In this document: piece by piece, positions 1 to 5,869 of the stretch | Position numbering within the stretch: position 1 is the stretch's first letter | Layout: each line of letters opens with the position of its first letter | Origin: Lachnospiraceae bacterium | Lineage (GTDB): Bacteria > Bacillota > Clostridia > Lachnospirales > Lachnospiraceae | Length of the DNA stretch: 5,869 nucleotides | Reading direction: 5' to 3' | Assembly: GCA_009774155.1 (NCBI GenBank) | Contig: VSNE01000043.1 | Location: 6,524-12,392 of the forward strand | Made by a program: the position numbers and the translations under genes | Notes under the pieces: model-generated | Seen by the model: only the letters and a program-made list of their open reading frames with translations | Databases searched by the model: none | Told to the model about the DNA's origin: nothing

Positions 1-2
1 GA

Positions 3-44
3 ATCTATCCGTTTGATTATATGAAGAAAGAGGATTATGAGTAA
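3..44 (+). pseudogene. End of the N-terminal part of antiporter subunit 1, closed by an in-frame TAA
   Basis: This frame is open from the window edge and ends at TAA 42-44. It reads IYPFDYMKKEDYE, then stop, then RYFGFYLIV, and runs on in the same frame into the CDS at 69. The intact neighbour at 1222 has EYMRHEERT-T-SFFSFY at its residues 96-111, and the two align without a gap, with the stop standing where the neighbour has Thr105. The residues before the stop therefore belong to the same protein as the downstream frame. One base change (for example CAA or AAA to TAA) would explain the stop. It could be a true nonsense mutation or a sequence error. The start of the gene, about 90 codons, lies outside the window. 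Confidence 0.7.
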
Positions 45-68
45 CGGTATTTTGGATTCTATCTGATT

Positions 69-1208
69 GTGATGGGAGTATTAATTGCACTGGATCATGC
101 GGGGAATCTGATTACGCTGTATTTGTTTTTTGAAATGATGACTTTAACCTCCCTGCCGATGGTGCTGCATAATCTGAGCCATGATGCGGTTATGGCAGGT
201 TTAAAATATTTATTTTATTCCATTGCGGGAGCGTTTGCCGCCCTGTTCGGGATTTTTTATCTGTATGCGCACGGAGTGGGATTCCTTTTTCAGGAAGGAG
301 GCGTACTGCCGCGTCTGGGAGCTTCCTATCACGGCAGCTATGAAATGACATTGTTTGCGCTGATGCTGATGATTGCAGGCTTTGGAACAAAGGCAGGCAT
401 GTTCCCCATGCATGGATGGCTTCCGACTGCCCATCCGGTGGCTCCGGCTCCGGCAAGCGCCGTGCTGTCCGGCATTATTACGAAGGCAGGCGTGCTGGCA
501 ATTATCCGGGTAGTGTACTATACGGTTGGCGCAGACTACATCCGGGGCACATGGGTGCAGTATACATGGATGACACTGGCTTTGATTACTGTATTTATGG
601 GATCTATGATGGCGTATAAGGAACAGGTTCTGAAGAAAAGGCTTGCCTATTCCACGGTCAGCCAGGTTTCCTATATTCTGTTCGGATTATCGGTTTTAAA
701 TCTGGAGGGGCTGATGGGGGCTCTTTCTCACTTTGTATTTCACAGTGTAGTGAAAAACTGTCTGTTTCTTGCGGCAGGCGCCATTATTTACAGAACCGGA
801 AAAACGACCGTTAAAGAATTGAAGGGAGTCGGCAAGGAGATGCCGGTAACTATGTGGTGCTTTACACTGGTATCCATTACGCTGGTGGGAATTCCCCCTA
901 CCAGCGGATTCGTAAGTAAATGGTATCTGGCTACGGGCTCCTTGCAGTCCGGTATGGGAGCTTATACCTGGGCCGGACCGGTAATTCTTCTGTTAAGCGC
1001 CATGCTGACGGCCGGGTATTTGCTTCCGGTTTCTATACAGGCATTTTTTCCGGGAGCCGAGTATAACTATAAGGAGCTCAGGAAAATAGAACCAAACCTG
1101 CTTATGACGGTTCCCATGCTGCTGTTTACTGCGGCGGCAGTACTTTTTGGCATGTTCCCGGGGCCGTTTATGAATTTCCTGCAGTCCATTGCTGCAGGCG
1201 TATTATAG
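69..1208 (+). CDS. Proton-conducting antiporter-like membrane subunit 1 (NuoM/MrpD/HyfB family), 5' part missing or disrupted
   Basis: This is a polytopic membrane protein with the proton-translocating domain shared by NuoL/M/N, MrpA/D and membrane hydrogenase subunits. Visible residues, counted from GTG 69: TM5 Glu22 (FFEMMTLTSL), TM7 Lys108 in GFGTKAGMFP, the HGWLPTAHPVAPAPAS signature at 115-130, TM8 Lys139, the KKRLAYSTVSQ loop at 189-199, the TM11 cluster His221/His225/Lys229, and TM12 Lys284 in GFVSKW. By family knowledge these line the central half-channels. The 379 residues match residues 114-492 of the next subunit, so the full protein should be about 492 residues; TM1-3 and part of TM4 are missing here. 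GTG 69 lies inside TM4 and has no Shine-Dalgarno sequence, so it is probably not the native start. It is simply the first start codon after TAA 42-44. Either the gene is broken, it restarts at 69/72, or the stop is a sequence error. It ends 13 bases before the next gene. The family is certain; the exact complex (Mrp-like antiporter or redox pump) is not. Confidence 0.85.
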   Translation: MMGVLIALDHAGNLITLYLFFEMMTLTSLPMVLHNLSHDAVMAGLKYLFYSIAGAFAALFGIFYLYAHGVGFLFQEGGVLPRLGASYHGSYEMTLFALMLMIAGFGTKAGMFPMHGWLPTAHPVAPAPASAVLSGIITKAGVLAIIRVVYYTVGADYIRGTWVQYTWMTLALITVFMGSMMAYKEQVLKKRLAYSTVSQVSYILFGLSVLNLEGLMGALSHFVFHSVVKNCLFLAAGAIIYRTGKTTVKELKGVGKEMPVTMWCFTLVSITLVGIPPTSGFVSKWYLATGSLQSGMGAYTWAGPVILLLSAMLTAGYLLPVSIQAFFPGAEYNYKELRKIEPNLLMTVPMLLFTAAAVLFGMFPGPFMNFLQSIAAGVL

Positions 1209-1213
1209 GGAGG
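1207..1213 (+). promoter_or_regulatory. Ribosome binding site of antiporter subunit 2
   Basis: AGGGAGG overlaps the stop codon of the previous gene (TAG 1206-1208) and sits 8 bases before ATG 1222. It decides the start: the frame is open further up to a TTG at 1189, but that would overlap the previous gene and add 11 polar residues before the first membrane helix. Confidence 0.85.
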
Positions 1214-1221
1214 ACGAAAAA

Positions 1222-2700
1222 ATGAGTAGTGGATATCTGATTCTCCCGGTTGTGCTTCCCATTGTGGGAGGAGCATTTATGCCCCTTCTGCATCTGCCGG
1301 ATAAGAAAAGAAATCTGTTTTTGGAGCTTCTGGTTCTGATTACTTCGGGTATAGCGGTTGCCTGTGTGTTCCAAAGGCCGGAGGAGGGATTTACACTGTT
1401 CCACCTGACCGGCAACCTGGATTTTGCCCTGCGGCTGGACGGTCTTGGAAGTGTATTTGCCTGTCTGGTGGCAGTGCTCTGGCCTCTGGCAACTCTCTAC
1501 GCGTTTGAATATATGCGCCATGAGGAGCGTACTACCAGTTTCTTTTCCTTCTATACGATGACTTATGGAGTGACCATGGGAATTGCTATGGCGAAAAATC
1601 TGGTGACCTTGTATCTTTTCTATGAGCTTCTGACACTGATATCTGTCTATCTGGTCATGCATCCCATGACCAAGAAGGCGATCCGTGCCAGCCGGACTTA
1701 TCTGTACTATTCCATCGGAGGAGCCGCGTTTGCATTTATTTCTCTGGTGTTTATCATTATTTACGGAGACACGACGGATTTTATTCTGGGAGGCGTTATG
1801 AACCTGGACAGAATCGGAGGGCATGTGCAGATGATGCAGCTTATCTATCTGATGGCGTTCTGGGGATTTGGAGTAAAGGCCGCGGTATTCCCGTTTCAGG
1901 GATGGCTCCCGAAGGCATCGGTTGCGCCGACGCCGGTTACAGCCCTGCTGCATGCGGTAGCAGTTGTAAAATCCGGTGCATTTTCCGTTATGCGGCTGAC
2001 TTATTATTGCTTTGGCGCAGACTTTATCAGAGGAACATGGGTACATTATGTGGTTATGAGCATTGCAATGCTGAGCATTATCTTTGGTTCCACCATGGCG
2101 GTGAAGGAAACGCATTTTAAAAGAAGGCTTGCTTATTCCACAGTCAGTAATCTGTCATATATACTTCTGGGCGTGACAATGATGAGTCCGTTGGGACTGC
2201 TGGCCGGTATGAGCCATCTGGTATTTCATGCGGTTATGAAAATCTGTGCATTTTTCAGCGCAGGCGCCGTGCTTCATCAGAGCAAAAAACAATATATTGA
2301 TGAGCTGGATGGCCTGGCATATAAAATGCCGTTTGTTTTTGCCACCTATACAATAGCAAGTCTGTCGCTGATCGGCATTCCGGGATTTGCCGGATTTATC
2401 AGCAAATGGAACATTGCGGCAGCGGCTATGCACAGGGGAGAGAACTTTCCGTTTGCTTATCTGGCGGTGGGAGTGCTTCTGTACTCCGCTTTAATGACGG
2501 CAATCTATACGATGACGGTTGCCGTCCGCGCATGGTTTCCCGACAAGGGCTATGATGCGCAGTCTAATGAAGGAATCACAGATCCTAACTGGGAGATGAA
2601 GCTTCCGCTTGCGCTGTTTGCAGCCGCAATTATCATATTTGGTCTTGGTTCCGGGCCGCTTATGGAACTTCTGAACGCCATTGCATATGGAATGTTTTAG
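1222..2700 (+). CDS. Proton-conducting antiporter-like membrane subunit 2 (NuoL/MrpA-like signature, short form)
   Basis: A complete 492-residue polytopic membrane protein of the NuoL/M/N and MrpA/D family, predicted to move H+ or Na+ across the cytoplasmic membrane within a multisubunit complex. Key residues: TM5 Glu135, TM7 Lys219 in GFGVKAAVFP, TM8 His244 and Lys250, the RRLAYSTVSN loop at 301-310, the TM11 cluster His332/His336/Lys340, and TM12 Lys395 in GFISKW. The TM7-8 loop reads GWLPKASVAPTPVTALLHA (227-245). This is the NuoL/MrpA form (APTPV...LLHA...VKSG), unlike the HPVAPAPAS form in the flanking paralogues. Despite that signature it ends after about 14 helices and lacks the NuoL lateral-helix arm. 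Length is usual for MrpD/NuoM. The start at ATG 1222 is set by AGGGAGG. It lies 13 bases after subunit 1 and 15 before subunit 3, so it is surely in the same operon. It shares the GAD(F/Y)IRGTWV segment and the TM9-11 region with subunit 1. Which ion it carries cannot be read from sequence. Confidence 0.92.
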   Translation: MSSGYLILPVVLPIVGGAFMPLLHLPDKKRNLFLELLVLITSGIAVACVFQRPEEGFTLFHLTGNLDFALRLDGLGSVFACLVAVLWPLATLYAFEYMRHEERTTSFFSFYTMTYGVTMGIAMAKNLVTLYLFYELLTLISVYLVMHPMTKKAIRASRTYLYYSIGGAAFAFISLVFIIIYGDTTDFILGGVMNLDRIGGHVQMMQLIYLMAFWGFGVKAAVFPFQGWLPKASVAPTPVTALLHAVAVVKSGAFSVMRLTYYCFGADFIRGTWVHYVVMSIAMLSIIFGSTMAVKETHFKRRLAYSTVSNLSYILLGVTMMSPLGLLAGMSHLVFHAVMKICAFFSAGAVLHQSKKQYIDELDGLAYKMPFVFATYTIASLSLIGIPGFAGFISKWNIAAAAMHRGENFPFAYLAVGVLLYSALMTAIYTMTVAVRAWFPDKGYDAQSNEGITDPNWEMKLPLALFAAAIIIFGLGSGPLMELLNAIAYGMF

Positions 2701-2701
2701 G

Positions 2702-2708
2702 AAAGGAG
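2702..2708 (+). promoter_or_regulatory. Ribosome binding site of antiporter subunit 3
   Basis: AAAGGAG, just after the stop codon of subunit 2 and 7 bases before ATG 2716. Near-ideal sequence and spacing support that start. Confidence 0.8.
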
Positions 2709-2715
2709 AAGAGCG

Positions 2716-4869
2716 ATGAGTGGTAATTTTGAATTGTTTCATATCGTCTGGTTTCCGTTCGCAGCGGCTTTTCTCTGCTATCTGGTTGGACTCAGGCAGA
2801 AAAAGGTAAGGGACAGACTGCTCCAGCTTTCCGTGATTACGGAGATGGGGCTTGTAGTATGGGCGGTTCTGTCCTGGCTGCGTCTGGGAGAGCTTACTTT
2901 TATCTGGGAAGGCTTCTGTATGCAGGGGATATATCTGAAAATGGACGGGTTCCGCGTGCTCTATGGATGCATTGCAGCATTTATGTGGATGATGACGGGA
3001 ATCTTTTCAAGAGAATATTTTGCCCATTACCGGAACAGAAACCGATATTACTTCTTTTATCTTTTGACATTGGGAGCAACGCTGGGCGTGTTCCTGTCAG
3101 GAGATTTTTACACTACATTTATCTTTTTTGAATTGATGTCCTTAACCTCTTATGTGTGGGTGGTTCACGATGAGAAGCCGGCGGCTATGAAAGCCGGAGA
3201 GATCTATCTGGCCATTGCCATTATCGGAGGACTGGTTATGCTGATGGGACTGTTCCTTCTGTATGATGCGGCCGGGACGCTCAGAATGTCGGAGCTTTAT
3301 ACGGCGGTTGCCGCAGTCAGCGCTCAAAAGCAGACACAGCTATATGCGGCGGGCCTTTGTATGCTGTTTGGCTTTGGGGCCAAGGCAGGTATGTTCCCTC
3401 TCCATATTTGGCTTCCGAAAGCTCATCCGGTGGCGCCGGCTCCTGCCAGCGCCCTGCTGTCCGGTATCCTTACAAAAACAGGAGTGTTCGGAGTGCTGGC
3501 AGTCTGTACGGAGATATTCCGGTATGATCCGCAGTGGGGAAAGCTGGTGCTTTATCTTGGGGTAATTACGATGTTTGGAGGCGCGCTTCTGGCAGTCTTT
3601 TCGATTGACCTGAAGAGGACGCTGGCATGCTCTTCTATGTCCCAGATCGGATTCATTCTGGTCGGAGCAGGTATGCTGGAGCTTTTTGGGGAAGAGAATG
3701 CATTGGCAGTACGGGGAACAATTCTTCATATGGTAAACCATTCCATAATTAAGCTGGTTTTGTTTATGGCGGCAGGTGTGGTTTATATGAATCTGCATCA
3801 GTTAGATTTGAATGATATCCGGGGATTCGGGCGGAGAAAGCCGTTTCTGAAGGGAGTATTCTTGATGGGCGCTCTTAGTATCGGAGGAATTCCGGGCTGG
3901 AGCGGCTATGTAAGCAAGACTCTCCTGCACGAGAGCATTGTGGAGTATACAGAGGAGCTTGCAGTCCATGGGGAGCCGCTGCTTTGGATTCATGCCATCG
4001 AATGGCTGTTTTTGTTCACCGGGGGGATGACGATTGCTTATATGACAAAGCTGTTCATTGCCGTGTTTGTGGAGGAGCACCCGGTTCGCCAGAAGGAGTT
4101 TGATGAGAAAAAATATTATATGAATGGAGAGAGCATTTTTGCCCTGCTGACGCCGGCGGTATTGCTTGTGCTTATGGGATTTTTCCCGTATCTGACCATG
4201 AACCGGATTGCAGACCAGGCCCGGGGCTTCCTGCATGGGGCGGCGCCTGTCCATGCAGTTCATTACTTCAGTCTTGGAAATCTGAAGGGAGCGGTCATTT
4301 CCCTTGCCATCGGAGCGCTGGTTTATTTTGGATTCATACGGAAGTTTCTGATTGGGAAAAATGATGACCAGGAACGGGTATATTTAAATGTATGGCCGGA
4401 CTGGATGGATATTGAGGATCTGATCTACCGACCGGTGCTTCAGAAGGCGGCAGTTACGATTGTGGCAGGATTGAGCCGTATCATTGACCAGATGTATGTG
4501 ACGCAGATGTTGTTAAAGATATTGCTGAATGTGACGGCTTTTTTCAGTCGTATCTGCGATCATCTTGTAGATGGAATTCTTCTGTTTTTCCGGAGTACGA
4601 CGCATCGAAGCAAGACCGAACAGCATATCTATTTAATTGGAACGAGACTTTCCCGTACCTTTGGAAGGATTCTGGACAACTGTGTACGGGTGCTGAACCG
4701 TACGATATTAAGGAAGCGTCCGGTTGAGCGCTCCTTCGTGGTGACATTTGCAGAGTGGGAGGAAATGGCGCGCAAGACAAACCGCCTGATCAGCGCCAGC
4801 CTTTCCTTTGGCCTGATGCTGGCGGCAATCGGCCTTGCACTGACTCTGGTGTATCTGCTGTGGTGGTAG
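2716..4869 (+). CDS. Proton-conducting antiporter-like membrane subunit 3 with NuoL/HyfB-like C-terminal arm
   Basis: A 717-residue membrane protein of the same family, 225 residues longer than subunit 2. Core residues: TM5 Glu139, TM7 Lys223 in GFGAKAGMFPLH, the IWLPKAHPVAPAPAS signature at 231-245 (close to the HyfB/HycC pattern of KAG..PLH.WLP.AHP.AP), TM8 Lys254, the TM11 cluster His338/His342/Lys346, and TM12 Lys401 in GYVSKT. The usual YST.SQ loop motif is CSSMSQ here (305-310). After about residue 520 there is an extra helix (about 522-545), then a charged amphipathic stretch (about 550-690) beginning with WPDWMDIEDLIYRP (560-573), then a last hydrophobic helix (about 691-717). In NuoL this pattern (D-x-L-Y-x-P, long lateral helix, anchoring TM) runs along the membrane arm and ties the pump subunits together; that role is inferred here. 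There is no MrpA-type fused MrpB domain. It is most like HyfB/EchA/NuoL in build. The stop is 16 bases before the MATE gene. Family and start are certain; the complex is not. Confidence 0.92.
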   Translation: MSGNFELFHIVWFPFAAAFLCYLVGLRQKKVRDRLLQLSVITEMGLVVWAVLSWLRLGELTFIWEGFCMQGIYLKMDGFRVLYGCIAAFMWMMTGIFSREYFAHYRNRNRYYFFYLLTLGATLGVFLSGDFYTTFIFFELMSLTSYVWVVHDEKPAAMKAGEIYLAIAIIGGLVMLMGLFLLYDAAGTLRMSELYTAVAAVSAQKQTQLYAAGLCMLFGFGAKAGMFPLHIWLPKAHPVAPAPASALLSGILTKTGVFGVLAVCTEIFRYDPQWGKLVLYLGVITMFGGALLAVFSIDLKRTLACSSMSQIGFILVGAGMLELFGEENALAVRGTILHMVNHSIIKLVLFMAAGVVYMNLHQLDLNDIRGFGRRKPFLKGVFLMGALSIGGIPGWSGYVSKTLLHESIVEYTEELAVHGEPLLWIHAIEWLFLFTGGMTIAYMTKLFIAVFVEEHPVRQKEFDEKKYYMNGESIFALLTPAVLLVLMGFFPYLTMNRIADQARGFLHGAAPVHAVHYFSLGNLKGAVISLAIGALVYFGFIRKFLIGKNDDQERVYLNVWPDWMDIEDLIYRPVLQKAAVTIVAGLSRIIDQMYVTQMLLKILLNVTAFFSRICDHLVDGILLFFRSTTHRSKTEQHIYLIGTRLSRTFGRILDNCVRVLNRTILRKRPVERSFVVTFAEWEEMARKTNRLISASLSFGLMLAAIGLALTLVYLLWW

Positions 4870-4870
4870 A

Positions 4871-4877
4871 AAAGAGG
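4871..4877 (+). promoter_or_regulatory. Ribosome binding site of the MATE gene
   Basis: AAAGAGG lies 8 bases before ATG 4886, directly after the stop of subunit 3. It favours that start over the in-frame ATG 4940 (Met19), which begins the conserved MTEGSP segment but has no Shine-Dalgarno sequence in front of it. Confidence 0.7.
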
Positions 4878-4885
4878 ATTTTAAA

Positions 4886-5869
4886 ATGAAGAAGAGCTGG
4901 AAAGATAAAAATAAAGATAAAGATAAAGACACGCTGGACATGACAGAAGGCAGTCCCACAAAGGTATTGCTTATATTTGCAGTGCCGATTATCCTGTCAA
5001 ATCTTTTTCAGCAGCTCTATAATATTATAGACAGTTTGATTGTGGGAAACTATCTGGGGGCTGACGCGCTTGCCGCGGTCGGTTCCGTAGGGACGATTAC
5101 CGCGGTTATTATTCAGTTGGCTTCCGGTCTTTCACTGGGAGCCTCTGTTGTCATTGCCCAGTACTTCGGCGCAGGGAAGAAGGAGGAGATTCGAGTCTGC
5201 ATGACAACAGTTTCCATATTCGCTGTAGGCTTGGGTATCGTTGTGACAGTCCTGGCACAGATTTTTGCCGGAAATATCCTTGTTCTGATAAAGACTCCTG
5301 CAGAGATTATGGAGGGCAGCATGGATTACCTGACCATTTACCTGTGGGGGAGTGCGGCAATCTTTTTATACAATGCTTTAAATGCCGTGTTTATTGCACT
5401 GGGGGATTCCAGGACGCCGCTGTATTTTTTGATCCTCGCTTTCTTTTTAAATGTGGCGGGGGATTTGTTTTTTATTATTGCCTGCTCTATGGGAGTTGGA
5501 GGCGGAGCGCTGGCGACAACGCTATCCCAGGCAGTGTGTACAGTACTGTCCTTGATCGTGCTTGAGAGGAAGATGAGGCGGATTGGCATGGGAAAGGCAG
5601 AGCGGATGTTTGACCGGACAGAATTTGCACGGATGATGCGGATTGCGGTTCCGGCAGCGCTTCAGCAGTCGGTGGTATCCATCGGCAATGTTTGTGTGCA
5701 GACTGTGACAAACAGCTTCGGCCCTGCGGTCATGGCAGGATGCTCTGCTGCCAATAAGGCGGTAAATCTGGTGTCTACGGTGCCCATTAACTGGGGGAAT
5801 GCGCTGTCCAATTTTGTAGGGCAGAATGTGGGGGCCGGGAAAATGGAGCGTATTCCCGAGGGAGTAAAG
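4886..5869 (+). CDS. MATE-family multidrug efflux transporter, 3' end beyond the window
   Basis: The first 328 residues of a MATE (MOP superfamily) exporter, which in this family moves organic cations or drugs out of the cell in exchange for Na+ or H+. Signatures: MTEGSP at 19-24, FAVPIILSNLFQQLYNIID (31-49), IVGNYLGADALAAVGSVG (52-69), ASVVIAQYFGAGKKEE (86-101), ALGDSRTPLYF (171-181), LNVAGDLFFI with Asn189 and Asp193 (188-197), AVPAALQQSVVSIGN (254-268), and SNFVGQNVGAGKMER (308-322). The last repeats the AQYFGAGKKE motif of the first half, as expected from the two-lobed MATE fold. The usual length is about 450, so roughly 120 residues lie downstream. The first 18 residues are unusual: a Lys/Asp run coded by a hexamer repeat. 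It starts 16 bases after subunit 3 with no terminator between, so it is likely co-transcribed. The substrate cannot be told from sequence. Confidence 0.93.
   Translation, partial: MKKSWKDKNKDKDKDTLDMTEGSPTKVLLIFAVPIILSNLFQQLYNIIDSLIVGNYLGADALAAVGSVGTITAVIIQLASGLSLGASVVIAQYFGAGKKEEIRVCMTTVSIFAVGLGIVVTVLAQIFAGNILVLIKTPAEIMEGSMDYLTIYLWGSAAIFLYNALNAVFIALGDSRTPLYFLILAFFLNVAGDLFFIIACSMGVGGGALATTLSQAVCTVLSLIVLERKMRRIGMGKAERMFDRTEFARMMRIAVPAALQQSVVSIGNVCVQTVTNSFGPAVMAGCSAANKAVNLVSTVPINWGNALSNFVGQNVGAGKMERIPEGVK
4901..4930 (+). repeat. Five tandem AAAGAT-like hexamers in the MATE 5' end
   Basis: Units are AAAGAT, AAAAAT, AAAGAT, AAAGAT and AAAGAC, coding for KD-KN-KD-KD-KD (residues 6-15) just before the first conserved segment. 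As the unit is six bases, gain or loss of copies keeps the frame and changes the cytosolic tail by two residues per unit. Confidence 0.8.

Noticed and set aside
37..66. Nine-codon frame ATG 37 to TGA 66 that might couple translation to GTG 69
   Set aside because: The AGAGG in front is only 3 bases away, too close for a good site, and the bases are explained by the interrupted antiporter frame. Re-initiation stays possible but is not supported.
1189..1221. Upstream TTG start for subunit 2
   Set aside because: It would overlap subunit 1 by 20 bases and place 11 polar residues before the first helix; ATG 1222 has AGGGAGG at ideal spacing.
1168..2115. 315-codon open frame on the minus strand opposite subunit 2
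   Set aside because: Its product is rich in His, Gln, Arg and Ser with no recognisable domain, and it lies fully opposite strongly conserved membrane-protein code, so it is a shadow of codon use on the plus strand.
3340..4263. Two minus-strand frames of about 150 codons opposite subunit 3
   Set aside because: Low-complexity, Cys/His/Gln/Arg-rich translations without a ribosome binding site or known motif; they mirror the real plus-strand gene.
4870..4885. Terminator or promoter between subunit 3 and the MATE gene
   Set aside because: The gap is 16 bases, fully taken up by the ribosome binding site and spacer; no hairpin followed by T's is seen.
1..5869. Hydrogenase, ferredoxin or NADH-binding module within the window
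   Set aside because: No CxxC-type metal-binding clusters or nucleotide-binding motifs are present in any of the real genes; all four are polytopic membrane proteins.

Overview
The window reads as part of a single plus-strand operon from a Gram-positive anaerobe, most likely a Clostridia or Lachnospiraceae-type gut bacterium. This is inferred from roughly 50% G+C judged by eye, strong AGGAG-type ribosome binding sites, very tight gene spacing, and protein sequences that look clostridial. The species cannot be read from the sequence.

Layout: (1) bases 1-1208 hold the 3' part of a gene for a NuoM/MrpD-type membrane subunit. Its reading frame is interrupted by an in-frame TAA at 42-44, and it continues as an intact 379-codon frame from a GTG at 69. 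(2) 1222-2700 encodes a second, complete 492-residue antiporter-like subunit. (3) 2716-4869 encodes a third, 717-residue subunit with a long C-terminal extension like the lateral helix of NuoL/HyfB. (4) 4886 to the window edge encodes the first 328 residues of a MATE-family efflux transporter. Gaps between genes are only 13-16 bases and no terminator is visible, so co-transcription of all four is likely.

The first three genes are paralogues of the proton-pumping membrane subunits shared by complex I (NuoL/M/N), Mrp Na+/H+ antiporters (MrpA/D) and membrane-bound hydrogenases (HyfB/HycC, MbhH). Each keeps the expected chain of charged residues: Glu in TM5, Lys in TM7, Lys in TM8, a His-x3-His-x3-Lys cluster in TM11, and Lys in TM12. 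Together they would form the cation-translocating arm of a multisubunit complex. Its small Mrp-like subunits, or a redox module, would have to lie upstream of the window. No hydrogenase, ferredoxin or quinone module is visible here, so a Mrp-like antiporter and a redox-driven pump cannot be told apart. The MATE gene is a cation-coupled exporter; its position suggests at least shared transcription.

The most notable points are the in-frame stop in the first subunit, the mosaic of family signatures across the three subunits, and the NuoL-like arm found only on the third. There is no stretch over 300 bases without a gene, and no RNA gene, mobile element or CRISPR array was seen.
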